64,000 bases of DNA. Source: Bacteroidales bacterium. GTDB lineage: Bacteria > Bacteroidota > Bacteroidia > Bacteroidales > Lentimicrobiaceae. The DNA lies in NCBI GenBank assembly GCA_016705005.1, contig JADIZB010000009.1, positions 62,001-126,000 on the forward strand, read 5' to 3'. Below the pieces are notes generated by a model. It was not told the DNA's origin and ran no database searches. It saw nothing but the letters and a program-made list of their open reading frames with translations. The translations under genes and the position numbers were made by a program. Of the stretch, positions 35,442-44,981 are shown piece by piece (the first letter of the stretch is position 1; the number at the start of each line of letters is the position of its first letter).

Positions 35442-36885
35442 GAGGTTTGGGAGTTGGGGGTTAGGAGTTAAGAGGTTCAATTGGGCAGACAGGCTAAATA
35501 TTTTCATCTTAGTGACTAAAATGTGACCTATTGTGCCTATGTGGTGAATAAATTGAGGGAGCGATTGGGCGAGGGAGCGAAAGACAGCGATGGAGCGAGA
35601 AAAAGCGAACTAAACGACTTCAGCGGAGCGTTGGGCGTTGGAGGTTTGAAGTTGGGGGTTAGGAGTTAAGAGGTTCTATTGGGCAGACGGGCTAAATATT
35701 TTCATCTTAGTGACTATAATGTGACCTATTGTGTCTATTGTGGTGAAAAAATCTGATGGAGCGAGTGGGCGAGGGAGCGAGAAAAAGCGAACTAAACGAC
35801 TTCAGCGGAGCGTTGGACGTTGGAGGTTTGGAGTTGGGGGTTAGGAGTTCTGAGGTTAAACTGTGTACACGGGTTAATCATTTACTTTTTAGAGCATATG
35901 ATGTGACCTATTGTGCCTATGTGGTGAATAAATTGAGGGAGAGAATGGGCGAAGGAGCGAAAGACAGCGATGGAGCGAAAGACAGCGGGAGAGCGAGAAA
36001 AAGCGAACTAAACGACTTCAGCGGAGCGTTGGGCGTTGGAGGTTTGAAGTTGGGGGTTAGGAGTTAAGAGGTTCAATTGGGCAGACGGGCTAAATATTTT
36101 CATCTTAGTGACTATAATGTGACCTATTGTGTCTATTGTGGTGAAAAAATCTGATGGAGCGAGTGGGCGAGGGAGAGAAAGACAGCGATGGAGCGAGAAA
36201 AAGCGAACTAAACGACTTCAGTGGAGCGTTGGGCGTTGGAGGTTGGGAGTTGGGGGTTAGGAGTTAAGAGGTTCAATTGGGCAGACGGGCTAAATATTTT
36301 CATCTTAGTGACTATAATGTGACCTATTGTGTCTATTGTGGTGAAAAAATCTGATGGAGCGAGTGGGCGAGGGAGCGAAAGACAGCGATGGAGCGAAAGA
36401 CAGCGGGAGAGCGAGAAAAAGCGAACTAAACGACTTCAGCGGAGCGTTGGGCATTTGAGGTTTGAAGTTGGGGGTTAGGAGTTCAGAGGTTAAATTGTGC
36501 ACACGGGTTAATCATTTACTTTTTAGAGCATATGATGTGACCTATTGTGCCTAATGTGGTGAAAAAATTGAGGGAGCGAGTGGGCGAGGGAGCGAAAGAC
36601 AGCGATGGAGCGAAAGACAGCGGGAGAGCGAGAAAAAGCGAACTAAACGACTTCAGCGGAGCGTTGGGCGTTGGAGGTTTGAAGTTGGGGGTTAGGAGTT
36701 AAGAGGTTCAATTTTGCAAACGGGCTAAATATTTTCATCTTAGTGACTATAATGTGACCTATTGTGTCTATTGTGGTGAAAAAATTTGATGGAGCGAGTG
36801 GGCGAGGGAGCGAAAGACAGCGGGAGAGCGAGAAAAAGCGAACTAAACGACTTCTGCGGAGCGTTGGGCGTTGGAGATTTGAAAA
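35442..36885 (+). repeat. Nested tandem repeat array between histidine kinase and response regulator
   Basis: Seven full units and a truncated eighth begin at 35442, 35641, 35823, 36039, 36239, 36457, 36674 and 36874 (marker GAGGTTTGRAGTTGGGGG). Spacings are 199, 182, 216, 200, 218, 217 and 200 bp. Most of the length difference is multiples of 18 bp, from zero, one or two copies of an inner module close to GAGCGAAAGACAGCGATG. Two versions of the central segment alternate in the order A-A-B-A-A-B-A: version A has GGGCTAAATATTTTCATC, version B has GGGTTAATCATTTACTTT. Every unit carries several G-runs (GGG, GG, GG, GGGGG, GG) on the plus strand. Reading frames in the array are not maintained, so I see no gene. 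Confidence 0.95.
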
Positions 36886-36970
36886 AGGGAGTTAGGATAA
36901 CCTTTAAATGAACTGAAGAATTTGTGTGGTATATTAGTTGATAGAAACAAACAACAATAACGACTGAGTG

Positions 36971-37663
36971 ATGGAAAAAGAGAAAACGAGGGTACTGCTG
37001 GCCGAAGACGACCGCAACCTGGGTAATATCCTGAAATCTTACCTCGAAGCCAAGGGTTACGCGACCAGGCTATGCGTGAACGGTCAGGAAGCCTATGACC
37101 TTTTCAGCAAGGAACAGTTTGATTTCTGCATTGTTGATGTGATGATGCCTGTGAAAGACGGTTTTACCCTTGCAAAGGAGATCAGGTTACACGATAAAAG
37201 TATTCCCATACTCTTTCTCACTGCCAAATCGCTCGAGGAGGACAAACTCAAGGGATTCCAGGCTGGCGCCGATGATTACCTGACCAAACCTTTCAGCATG
37301 GAAGAACTACTTCTCAGGATGGAAGCAATCCTAAGACGTTCCGGCCATACCGTGCAGGGAGGCAAAACCTTTACCATCGGCAACTACTCCTTCGATTATA
37401 ACCTGCAGATGTTAAGATGGGATGGCGGAGAACAACGGATGACCTCCAAAGAAAATGAACTTCTGCGCCTGCTGTGCGAAAATAAAAACGAGGTGCTCGA
37501 CCGCAGTTATGCCCTGAATAAAATCTGGCAGGACGACTCTTACTTCAATGCCCGAAGCATGGATGTTTATATCGCCAAATTACGCAAATACCTGAAAGCC
37601 GACGACAATGTTGAACTGATCAACGTACATGGCGTGGGATTCAAACTGGTTGTAAAAGAGTAA
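36971..37663 (+). CDS. OmpR/PhoB-family response regulator
   Basis: 230 residues from the ATG at 36971 (an in-frame GTG precedes it). Receiver domain: acidic pocket 'LLAEDDRNLG', phospho-acceptor Asp in 'FDFCIVDVMMPVKDGF' (about residue 55), Thr in 'ILFLTAKSLEEDKL' and Lys in 'YLTKPFSMEELLLR'. The C-terminal winged helix 'ENELLRLLCENKNEVLDR' and 'SMDVYIAKLRKYL...VELINVHGVGFKLVV' is PhoB-type. It is the natural partner of the kinase at 33852, though separated from it by the tandem repeat. Confidence 0.95.
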   Translation: MEKEKTRVLLAEDDRNLGNILKSYLEAKGYATRLCVNGQEAYDLFSKEQFDFCIVDVMMPVKDGFTLAKEIRLHDKSIPILFLTAKSLEEDKLKGFQAGADDYLTKPFSMEELLLRMEAILRRSGHTVQGGKTFTIGNYSFDYNLQMLRWDGGEQRMTSKENELLRLLCENKNEVLDRSYALNKIWQDDSYFNARSMDVYIAKLRKYLKADDNVELINVHGVGFKLVVKE

Positions 37664-37706
37664 TCGAAGTTCGGGCTTTATCCGAACCAAAATTCCGGAT
37701 TCGGAA

Positions 37707-38939
37707 CTACTTTTTCTTCCCCTTTTTCTTTCTTCTGGCTTCATCAGCCTCAGCTTCAGCCACAAGCGATTTCCAGTCGGCTTTTGATTCGGAAGAGTTA
37801 TCTACCGTCATCTGGTAATCGTTTCTTCCGATCAGCATGGTATTGATCTCGTTGCCGGTATACTCCTCAATGGCTTCCAGCAAGGGTTTTTCTTCAGGGC
37901 TGCAGAAAGCAATGGCAATACCCCGCTTGTTTCCCCGGCCGGTGCGCCCCACGCGGTGAACATAATTTTCCGGTTGTTCCGGAAGGTCATAATTGACCAC
38001 ATACTCCACCCCGGCAATATCGATACCCCTGGCACTGACATCTGTGGCGATCAGTACTTTCACCAGGCCATCGCGGAATTGTTTCAATGCACTGATTCTT
38101 TCTTTCTGCTCCTTGTCTCCATGGATGGTCAGGCTTTTTATGCCGACCCTGTCCATGGCTTCACTCACCCTGCCGGCCCTGATTTTTGTTCTGACAAACA
38201 CAAGAATCCTGCTGTCAGGATGCTCCTTCACCAGCCGTTCCAGGAAAAACCGCTTATCGTCCATGCCGATGTAAGCCACCGAATGGTCAACATTTTTTGA
38301 AACCGGATCCTTGGGTGAAATCTGTATGCGGATGGCATCCTTAACCATCGAATAAGCCAGCTTCTTGATATCCGAATCAATGGTAGCGGAAAAGAATAGT
38401 GTCTGCCTTTTCTGTGGTATGATCCTGATCAGTTGCCTGATGTCGTGAATAAAGCCAAGATCAAGCATATGATCGGCTTCATCAAGCACCAGAATACGGA
38501 CCTGCCCGGTATCAATGTGCCCCTGACTTACCAGGTCGAACATCCGCCCGGGTGTTGCCACCACAATATCAACCCCCTTTTCAAGCCGTTGTATCTGCGG
38601 ATCCTGTTCTACCCCGCCATGTACACACAAAGTCTTTACCCTGCTCCCTTTCCCGAGTGAATTGAATACATCAGTGATCTGCAAAGCCAGTTCCCGCGTT
38701 GGTTCCATCACCATACACCGGATGCCCGGCCCTGCTTCACGGTCAGCTATGAGCATATCAAGAATCGGAATGACAAATGCGGCCGTTTTTCCGGTTCCAG
38801 TCTGGGCAATGGCAAGCACATCCTCACCCTTCAGGATCGGAAAGATGGCTTTGTATTGAATATCGGTGGGCCTGGTGAAACCGGCCAGCGCCAGGTTTTT
38901 CTTGATAACAGGTGAAAAGGAATAATCTTCGAATCTCAT
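37707..38939 (-). CDS. DEAD-box RNA helicase (RhlE-like)
   Basis: 410 residues. It unwinds RNA with ATP, typically in ribosome assembly or RNA decay. All motifs are present: Q motif 'FTRPTDIQYKAIFPIL', motif I 'AQTGTGKTAAF', Ia 'PTRELALQ', Ib 'TPGR', II 'VLDEADHMLD', III 'SAT', IV-V 'ILVFVRTK' and 'ATDVSARGID', VI 'HRVGRTGRGN'. The short basic tail 'ARRKKKGKKK' is typical of RhlE-type helicases in this phylum. It converges on the response regulator with 43 bp between stops. Confidence 0.93.
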   Translation of the reverse strand: MRFEDYSFSPVIKKNLALAGFTRPTDIQYKAIFPILKGEDVLAIAQTGTGKTAAFVIPILDMLIADREAGPGIRCMVMEPTRELALQITDVFNSLGKGSRVKTLCVHGGVEQDPQIQRLEKGVDIVVATPGRMFDLVSQGHIDTGQVRILVLDEADHMLDLGFIHDIRQLIRIIPQKRQTLFFSATIDSDIKKLAYSMVKDAIRIQISPKDPVSKNVDHSVAYIGMDDKRFFLERLVKEHPDSRILVFVRTKIRAGRVSEAMDRVGIKSLTIHGDKEQKERISALKQFRDGLVKVLIATDVSARGIDIAGVEYVVNYDLPEQPENYVHRVGRTGRGNKRGIAIAFCSPEEKPLLEAIEEYTGNEINTMLIGRNDYQMTVDNSSESKADWKSLVAEAEADEARRKKKGKKK

Positions 38940-39115
38940 TGATGTGGGGCTTGGTAACTGAATCTTAGTGCAGCAGAAATGCCATGGGTGGCAAACAAAT
39001 TACAGGCAGTGCAAAATTAACCAAATTAAGCAGCCCGGGATTTTTAAAGTAAAACCGTTGCCTGCCGGGGCATCATATGCAACAACTTATGCTGAAAAGT
39101 AAAGGTGCTTTTGGC

Positions 39116-39928
39116 TTATAATTTAATTTCGAACAAATCCCAGTCCGGCCCGACAGCGAACCTCTCTCTGAATTCCTGAAGCTGACAGTAATCGAGGGCA
39201 GTTGTATGAATGAAAGCTTCACCAACCGGAGCCTTCACCAGTTCTCTCCCCTTGAAATCAAGCACACAGGAATCACCGGTATGTGGCAGACCATGCCCGT
39301 CATCACCTATGCGGTTTACCCCGGCACAATAAGCCATATTTTCTATGGCCCTGGCTGTAAGCAGTGATTTCCATACAAAACTTCTGCTGGCAGGCCAGTT
39401 TGCAACATACAACAGCACATCGTACTCATAATTCCCGTTGGTAAAACGGTTCTTGCTCCAGACAGGGAAACGGAGGTCGTAACAGACAAGGGGCTTGAAT
39501 TTCCAACCCTTCAGTTCTGTAATCACGGGTTCGGAACCAGCGGTAAACCTGAGGTGTTCATTTCCCATCGTGAAAAGGTGGCGCTTGTCAGCAGCCGAAT
39601 AATTTCCATCGGGCTGCATCCAGATCAGGCGATTGTAATATCTGCCCTTTTCAGCAATGGTAACGCTGCCGGTAACCACACAACCAAGATCCGAAGCTGT
39701 GGATGCCATCCATTGCATCACCGGACCGTTTATTGGTTCCGCGACTTCATGGGGCTCTGTAACAAAACCGGTAGCAAACATTTCCGGAAGAACGATCAGA
39801 TCTGTTTTTCCGGAAAGTGGGGCAAGCGTCCTGGAAAAATATGCCAGGTTGGCCTTTTTATCGGCCCAGACAAGCGGCGCCTGAATGATGGTCAGATTCA
39901 AAGGTGGAGGGGTGTCTGTCTTATTCAT
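39116..39928 (-). CDS. Nitrilase-family amidohydrolase (omega-amidase/YafV-like)
   Basis: 270 residues from the ATG at 39928. The nitrilase catalytic triad is visible: Glu in 'LIVLPEMFATGF', Lys in 'AADKRHLFTMG', Cys in 'KPLVCYDLRFPVW'. The CYDLRFP motif and 'HTGDSCVLDFKG' point to the omega-amidase branch (YafV/NIT2), which hydrolyses alpha-ketoglutaramate and similar amides. It probably has a repair or salvage role in amino-acid metabolism. An upstream in-frame ATG seven codons earlier is less likely. It follows the 401-aa membrane protein gene by 67 bp. Confidence 0.9.
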   Translation of the reverse strand: MNKTDTPPPLNLTIIQAPLVWADKKANLAYFSRTLAPLSGKTDLIVLPEMFATGFVTEPHEVAEPINGPVMQWMASTASDLGCVVTGSVTIAEKGRYYNRLIWMQPDGNYSAADKRHLFTMGNEHLRFTAGSEPVITELKGWKFKPLVCYDLRFPVWSKNRFTNGNYEYDVLLYVANWPASRSFVWKSLLTARAIENMAYCAGVNRIGDDGHGLPHTGDSCVLDFKGRELVKAPVGEAFIHTTALDYCQLQEFRERFAVGPDWDLFEIKL

Positions 39929-40016
39929 GGAAGTTGATTTTTTGAGCAATTTATGAAATAAATCAATCCCAAAATCATCAGGAAGAGGATATGATTTCCC
40001 AAATCGTACGCAGATT

Positions 40017-41222
40017 TCAGGTGGCCGGACTTTTCACGACGATAAGCCCAAAATACCCGGCAATCAATCCAAGTCCGAAAACCATGGCTTCGTTCAGCCC
40101 GCGGGTCTCAATTGAAAACCCGATCAATACGATGCCAAGCCCCCAATAGGCAAAGGCTGCAATCAGCCCGAAGATGCTGCCCAATGTCATCGAACGTATC
40201 GTTAACTTTTTCCTGCCCAATAGGTTTTTCCCCAGGCCACCAATAAACCCGCCAAGAATGGCAAGTAACAGAAATAGCCATGGAAAAACGGCCTCGATTA
40301 TAATGGAATTACTCCGGTAACCGGCATTGACCACCTTTACCTCGATCGTTCCCAGACTTTCAGATCTCAGAATCACCTTACCGGGCTTGCCACCAGTGAG
40401 CATCAGGTTTGCTGAATCAATGGTTCCAAGTGAGGTTTCAATACCAACATGCAGAGGACTGAATTTTGACACACCCTTCAGGGTAACATGCAATGGTAAT
40501 GTCTGGATGCCCATTCCCTGAATGGTTTTACGCACCGATGAAATCAGGATGGCGGGTTCGATGCGCAGGTTCTTCAGATATCCGGCCGGATTGCTCATGG
40601 TGAGTATTCTGACCTCAAGCGAATCGATAGGATCACTGGCTTTGATGCTTACTTCACGGGGAGGCCAGTTTACCTCGCTAATACTGATTGGGATAGATTC
40701 CGGATCAAATGAAACAATGATTTCCTCCGGAACCGACAGGGTTTTCTTTACCGGTTTTATCTTCCCCGAATCGGTTACCTCAACAGGCAAAAACCGGATG
40801 CTTCCTTCGAACAGGGCTGTTTCGAAATTATATCTGAGCGGGCCTGCATCAATAAAGAGGATCCGGTAGGATATCTGTTCATTGGTACCCTCTACCCGGG
40901 CATAGTAAAGCTCGGGCAACATAAACACTTCACTCCTGTCCGGATTAATCTGACCCGGTTTTACAACCGGGGAATCAATACGGGAGATAATGTCGCCTGT
41001 GCGAACCACCGCTTTTCGCTCATTCGGTTTAAGCTGAAAATACTCAAGCATTGCCTTCCGGGAAGTGGTATCCCTGACTTCGTTGAACACCTGAATATCA
41101 GCCTGAAGCTGCATATTCTGCTTTGGAATGACCAGCTTATCAAGCACCGGGAACTTCTTTTGCGCAATCCCGGGCAGAGCCAGGAGAATCAAAAAGGAAA
41201 GAAATGTCAGGGGTTTATTCAT
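40017..41222 (-). CDS. Exported membrane-anchored protein of unknown family
   Basis: 401 residues. I do not recognise a family. A signal peptide ('MNKPLTFLSFLILLALPGIA') is followed by about 300 residues that look like several beta-sandwich domains ('IDSLEVRILTMSNPAGYLKNL', 'PLHVTLKGVSKFSPLHVGI'), and then three membrane spans in the last 100 residues ('FPWLFLLLAILGGFIGGLG', 'LGSIFGLIAAFAYWGLGIVL', 'GLNEAMVFGLGLIAGYFGLI') rich in glycine. The layout fits an extracytoplasmic domain held by a helical anchor. Function unknown. Confidence 0.75.
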   Translation of the reverse strand: MNKPLTFLSFLILLALPGIAQKKFPVLDKLVIPKQNMQLQADIQVFNEVRDTTSRKAMLEYFQLKPNERKAVVRTGDIISRIDSPVVKPGQINPDRSEVFMLPELYYARVEGTNEQISYRILFIDAGPLRYNFETALFEGSIRFLPVEVTDSGKIKPVKKTLSVPEEIIVSFDPESIPISISEVNWPPREVSIKASDPIDSLEVRILTMSNPAGYLKNLRIEPAILISSVRKTIQGMGIQTLPLHVTLKGVSKFSPLHVGIETSLGTIDSANLMLTGGKPGKVILRSESLGTIEVKVVNAGYRSNSIIIEAVFPWLFLLLAILGGFIGGLGKNLLGRKKLTIRSMTLGSIFGLIAAFAYWGLGIVLIGFSIETRGLNEAMVFGLGLIAGYFGLIVVKSPAT

Positions 41223-41352
41223 ATCATTTCGCTATAGGTAAGTTCGGTTAACCTGAGCCCGAAAAAGCCTCTTAAGGCAGCCAGGGGGACTTTCTGAGTT
41301 TATTGGTTATAACAATCGGGCCTGCGCTTTGATTGAGACAGCGAACCTGGTT

Positions 41353-42300
41353 TTAAGATATCTGCTGCTCTTCCTTACCTGCATGCCTGCCCAGAAATAG
41401 ACAGATTTCCGACAAGGCCTGTTCCGATTCCCTGAACAGGCTTCCAAAAACCGGATAGCAATGGCACATACCTTCACCCACGATCAGTGTCACATCTGTC
41501 CCTGCTTCTTCAGCTTTTCCGGCAAACCTTACCGCATCGTCGAGCAGTGTTTCATGACTACCGGCACTGATGTGAAGCGGTGGCAAGCCGCTGAGATCTC
41601 CGTAGAGTGGAGATATCTGTGGATCTGCCTTATCATGGTTGCCGGCATAATAACCTGAGGCACTTTCGGCACATCCTTCTGGTGAGAAACAACGTCGTTT
41701 GTTGGTCTGGTGCGACTGACCGGTCAATCGCAGATCGGTCCAGGGAGAAAGTACAGCCGCTGCTGCAGGCAGGGCCATCCCTTTTTCTTTCAGTACAAGC
41801 AGGGTTGCCAGACACAAACCACCACCGGCAGAATCGCCGGCAAACACAATGTCACGGGCTTGAAATCCCGATGCGATCAGGAAACTGTATGCCGACAGGG
41901 CATCATCGAGCGCAGCCGGGAAAGGATGCTCGGGCGCCAGCCGGTAGTCGAATACCAATGCATTCAGGCCACTTCCCTTAACAAATTTGCTGACATGCAC
42001 CCGATGCGACTGCGGTGATCCTATCATGTAGAATCCACCGTGGAACCAGAGGATTACCTTCGATGAAGGATTTTCGGGCAGTGATACCCACTCGGCATAT
42101 CGTCCGCCAACCTGAACTTCAGGTTTGATGATGATACCTTCAGGCAGTTTGCCGAACATACCGGCCGCCTTTTCCGTCTTTTTACGATATTTCAGTATGC
42201 CTTCGATGGAGGAATCGAAAGGGGGCTTTTTTAACCTGAAACGAAAATAATGACTGTGGATAAGCAATCCGAGAATGATTTTGCTCTTCAGACTTTGCAT
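41353..42300 (-). CDS. HSL-family alpha/beta hydrolase (esterase/lipase)
   Basis: 315 residues. The hormone-sensitive-lipase signature 'ILWFHGGFYMIGS' (HGGG oxyanion region), nucleophile elbow 'GDSAGGGLCLA', a late Asp region in 'SAGSHETLLDDAVRF' and His in 'GMCHCYPVF' give a complete Ser-Asp-His set. It probably hydrolyses short-chain esters of unknown identity. It lies 11 bp after the TetR gene in the same direction, so the two form an operon and the TetR protein probably controls it. Confidence 0.9.
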   Translation of the reverse strand: MQSLKSKIILGLLIHSHYFRFRLKKPPFDSSIEGILKYRKKTEKAAGMFGKLPEGIIIKPEVQVGGRYAEWVSLPENPSSKVILWFHGGFYMIGSPQSHRVHVSKFVKGSGLNALVFDYRLAPEHPFPAALDDALSAYSFLIASGFQARDIVFAGDSAGGGLCLATLLVLKEKGMALPAAAAVLSPWTDLRLTGQSHQTNKRRCFSPEGCAESASGYYAGNHDKADPQISPLYGDLSGLPPLHISAGSHETLLDDAVRFAGKAEEAGTDVTLIVGEGMCHCYPVFGSLFRESEQALSEICLFLGRHAGKEEQQIS

Positions 42301-42311
42301 TGTTACAGTAT

Positions 42312-42920
42312 TTATGGTTTAACCAGAAATATGCCCAGCACCGGCTTAAGGTCCGGCAGTATAAAATGCTCCCTGTAATAGGCTTTGTTCAAAGCTAGTC
42401 CGTTTACCAGTGAGAACAGGATGGTAGCCAGTTCCCGGGCAGGGGTCTTCTTTACAGTGCCTTCAACCTGTCCCTGACCGAATATTCGGGTCATTATCTG
42501 GTATTTGACATCGTTCTCCCGCCTGATCAATTCTCTGGCTTCCGCCGGAAAGGATTCCGACAGGGCGGTTTGTGTCATCAGAAAATAGTAATCGGATGTG
42601 GCAGGTGAGTGAATCAATCCTTCAAGCAGGCCTTTAACAACCAGGCGAACCTTCATCTCAGCCGGAATCTCCATCTGCTCAAGATTCATAGCAGCTTCAT
42701 TCATCTTTTCAAGGGCATCGCTGATCAGCTTCACGAAAATGGCTTCCTTTGAAGGAAAGTAATGATAAACGAGCCCCTGTGACATCCCGGTTTTTGCAGA
42801 TATATCGCTGATCCGGGTGGCCGACAGACCTTTGCTTGCAAACAGACTCAGAGCTCCGGACAGAATCTGCTCACGGCGTTCATCCTTTACTTTTTCGTTT
42901 TGTATTTTGCTCCTGGGCAT
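42312..42920 (-). CDS. TetR/AcrR-family regulator
   Basis: 202 residues. The N-terminal helix-turn-helix is typical: 'REQILSGALSLFASKGLSATRISDISAKTGMSQGLVYHYFPSKEAIF' (split over motif parts). The remaining helices form the ligand pocket, of unknown specificity. A 18-bp palindrome lies between the -7 box and the start codon, as expected for autoregulation. It precedes the esterase gene by 11 bp. Confidence 0.93.
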   Translation of the reverse strand: MPRSKIQNEKVKDERREQILSGALSLFASKGLSATRISDISAKTGMSQGLVYHYFPSKEAIFVKLISDALEKMNEAAMNLEQMEIPAEMKVRLVVKGLLEGLIHSPATSDYYFLMTQTALSESFPAEARELIRRENDVKYQIMTRIFGQGQVEGTVKKTPARELATILFSLVNGLALNKAYYREHFILPDLKPVLGIFLVKP

Positions 42921-42929
42921 TATAGGTTG

Positions 42930-42956
42930 ATTGAATATTTATTCAATGCAAAAATA
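42930..42956 (-). promoter_or_regulatory. TetR operator and -7 box
   Basis: The palindrome ATTGAATA-TT-TATTCAAT (42930-42947, two perfect 8-bp arms) begins 10 bp before the TetR ATG, right beside the minus-strand -7 box TATTTTTG (42949-42956). A bound repressor here would cover the transcription start. Confidence 0.7.
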
Positions 42957-43085
42957 CATGATTTCCTGCTCAAAACAATCTCTTATATAAAAATGTGGTG
43001 TTTGGCCCTTCAGGGCCGATCATCAGCACAAAGGGCTAAAGCCTGGAAGCTGATTTGGAAAGAAATTACCGGAAGTTTTTGATCA

Positions 43086-43517
43086 TTAATCGTTGACCGC
43101 GCTGATCAATGCCGCGATGTCGAACTTCTTCATCTGCATAAAAGCCTGTACTACCTTTGGCCCCTTTTCCGGGTCTCCCATCAGTAAGGGAAGAATGGCC
43201 GGAACAATTTGCCAGGAAACACCAAACCTGTCCTTCAGCCAGCCGCACCTGCCCTCTTCTCCGCCTTCTGTAAGCCTTTCCCAGTAATGGTCAATTTCAT
43301 CCTGGGTTTCGCAATCAACCACGAAAGAGACAGCCTCATTAAATTTAAACACAGGGCCTCCATTCAGCCCCATAAACTTCCTGCCATTCAGCTCAAAGTT
43401 CACCACCATGGGGGTACTTTCTGTTATCTTCGAATTTTTAAATACAGAACAGTAAAATGCGGCTGCTTCCAGCGCCTGATCCTCAAACCACAGACAGGGG
43501 TATATTGGGTTTTTCAT
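43086..43517 (-). CDS. VOC-family protein (PhnB-like)
   Basis: 143 residues. It opens with 'IYPCLWFEDQALEAAAFYCSVF', the usual start of PhnB/'3-demethylubiquinone methyltransferase' annotations, with 'FKNSKITES', 'FELNGRKFMGLNGGP' and 'LKDRFGVSWQIVPAIL' as in that family. It is a vicinal-oxygen-chelate fold protein, probably binding metal, with unknown substrate; the methyltransferase name used for these proteins is not supported. It is one of four small enzymes of a similar kind on this strand within 3 kb. Confidence 0.88.
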   Translation of the reverse strand: MKNPIYPCLWFEDQALEAAAFYCSVFKNSKITESTPMVVNFELNGRKFMGLNGGPVFKFNEAVSFVVDCETQDEIDHYWERLTEGGEEGRCGWLKDRFGVSWQIVPAILPLLMGDPEKGPKVVQAFMQMKKFDIAALISAVND

Positions 43518-43743
43518 GTTAGTATTGTCGATGTTTACAATTAAATATAAAGTGCAATGACAGCCGGGTAAAAAGACACCAATAAAAGCATTTTTAAGCT
43601 ATTCATAATAAGGTATGCCGGTAAAAAAATGTAAATACTGAGCATAAAAAACCGAGGGTCGATCCTTCTTTAGCATTAAAACATCACATTCAATACAACC
43701 CGGTCGGGTTTAATTTCACAGCTGAAACTATTTCATGACAGTA

Positions 43744-44298
43744 TTACCGGGGTTTATAACCCAGCATAACAACCCCGCTTTTGAATGATTTTACACCGGT
43801 CAGCTCCAGTTCCAGATTCTGCCCTATCCCGTTAAACAAAGAAACTCCACTACCGATGGCAACCGGGTCGACCATGATCTGATATTCATCGATCAGCCCA
43901 TGCCCGGCCAATTGTGACAGGATGCTGCCACTGCCCAGTATGGTCATATCGGGGCCGGGCTGATTCTTCATTACCTTAACCGCCTCCACCAGATCGCTGC
44001 TGATGATTCGCGTGTTTTCCCAGCCGGCAGATTTCATTGTTGTTGAGAAAACGATTTTCATGGCCCTGTTCATCCCTGCTGCCACTAACGGATCATTTTC
44101 CACAGCCATGGGGGTTGGCCAGTAGGATGCCATCATTTCGTAAGTCACCCTGCCAAACAGCAGTACATTGCCCGGTTTCAGGCTTTCGGAGGCATGGCTG
44201 TTCTCCTCTTCGCCATGACGGTGCCAGCTGATATCGCCGTCAGATCTGTGAGTGAAACCATTGAGGGTGATGAAACTGAATGCTGATAATTTTCTCAT
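43744..44298 (-). CDS. Dihydrofolate-reductase-like protein (RibD C-terminal family)
   Basis: 184 residues. The pattern is that of RibD_C/YwjB proteins: 'SAFSFITLNGFTHRSDGDISWH', 'GNVLLFGRVTYEMMASYW', 'MTILGSGSILSQLAGHGLIDEYQIMVDPVAIGSG' (in parts). NADPH binding is likely; the substrate is not known. It sits in a run of small stand-alone enzymes on the minus strand, without operon-like spacing. Confidence 0.87.
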   Translation of the reverse strand: MRKLSAFSFITLNGFTHRSDGDISWHRHGEEENSHASESLKPGNVLLFGRVTYEMMASYWPTPMAVENDPLVAAGMNRAMKIVFSTTMKSAGWENTRIISSDLVEAVKVMKNQPGPDMTILGSGSILSQLAGHGLIDEYQIMVDPVAIGSGVSLFNGIGQNLELELTGVKSFKSGVVMLGYKPR

Positions 44299-44368
44299 GC
44301 TTCCACTTGTCTTAAAGTTAAAAATTTCATTTCAATCCGACACTGACTTCCATGACAACCTTCGAGAA

Positions 44369-44809
44369 TCAAACCTTTCCGGCACAGGCAAACATCCACT
44401 GTACACCAAATCGGTCCCTGCAGCTTCCGTAGTAATCGCCCCAGAACATATCCTGAAGTTCCTGCTCAACGGTGCCCCCTTCCGAAAGCGCTTTGAACAG
44501 TCTTCTGGTCTCTTCACGGGTATCAGGCATCAGGTTGATGTAAACATTGTTACCCTGATTCACCTTAAACCCCATCGATCCCGGGGCATCGGTTCCCATC
44601 AGCAGATGGCCGCCGGTAATCGGAAGTGTTACATGCATAACCATGTCCTTCTCCGCTTCGCTGAGCGGAGGCATATTGTCCGAAGGCGGAACATCCCTGA
44701 AACGCATGATCCCATTTTCTGCAAATTCTCCATTGAAAACGGTTTTATAAAAATTGAAAACTTCCTCCGTATTGCCGGGAAAGTTCAGATAGGTTGCTAC
44801 ACTTGCCAT
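44369..44809 (-). CDS. VOC-family glyoxalase-like protein
   Basis: 146 residues from the ATG at 44809; the frame continues upstream for 41 codons of unlikely composition, so the shorter start is used. 'VATYLNFPGNTEEVFNFYKTVF' opens the VOC fold and 'MHVTLPITGGHLLMGTDAP', 'YINLMPDTREETRRLFKALSEG', 'YYGSCRDRFGVQWMF' follow as in PhnB-like proteins. Substrate unknown. Confidence 0.87.
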   Translation of the reverse strand: MASVATYLNFPGNTEEVFNFYKTVFNGEFAENGIMRFRDVPPSDNMPPLSEAEKDMVMHVTLPITGGHLLMGTDAPGSMGFKVNQGNNVYINLMPDTREETRRLFKALSEGGTVEQELQDMFWGDYYGSCRDRFGVQWMFACAGKV

Positions 44810-44981
44810 AATGATATTTTTAAATGGTGAGTAAATCGGATAAGTAAATGTCTTGTACCAGCCCGTCTTCCAATGGCGGGTTAATTGGCTGAGAAGTACA
44901 ACGTGTAAACTATCTTTTACAGATAAAAGCAAGTTTATGGTGCCTTATGAATCAACGATAAACAGTTCCGGTAATTATTGG

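Noticed and set aside
35756..36067. Reading frame of 103 codons inside the tandem repeat
   Set aside because: It exists only because repeat units lack stops in that frame; units of other lengths break it, and no start or family support is seen.
36305..36502. Minus-strand reading frame inside the tandem repeat
   Set aside because: Low-complexity translation of the repeat; frame not kept across units.
35442..36885. CRISPR array
   Set aside because: Units are about 200 bp, repeats are not 24-40 bp with unique spacers, and no cas gene is present.
43086..43517. Annotating the VOC protein as a ubiquinone methyltransferase
   Set aside because: That name is inherited from database labels; no SAM-binding motif is present.
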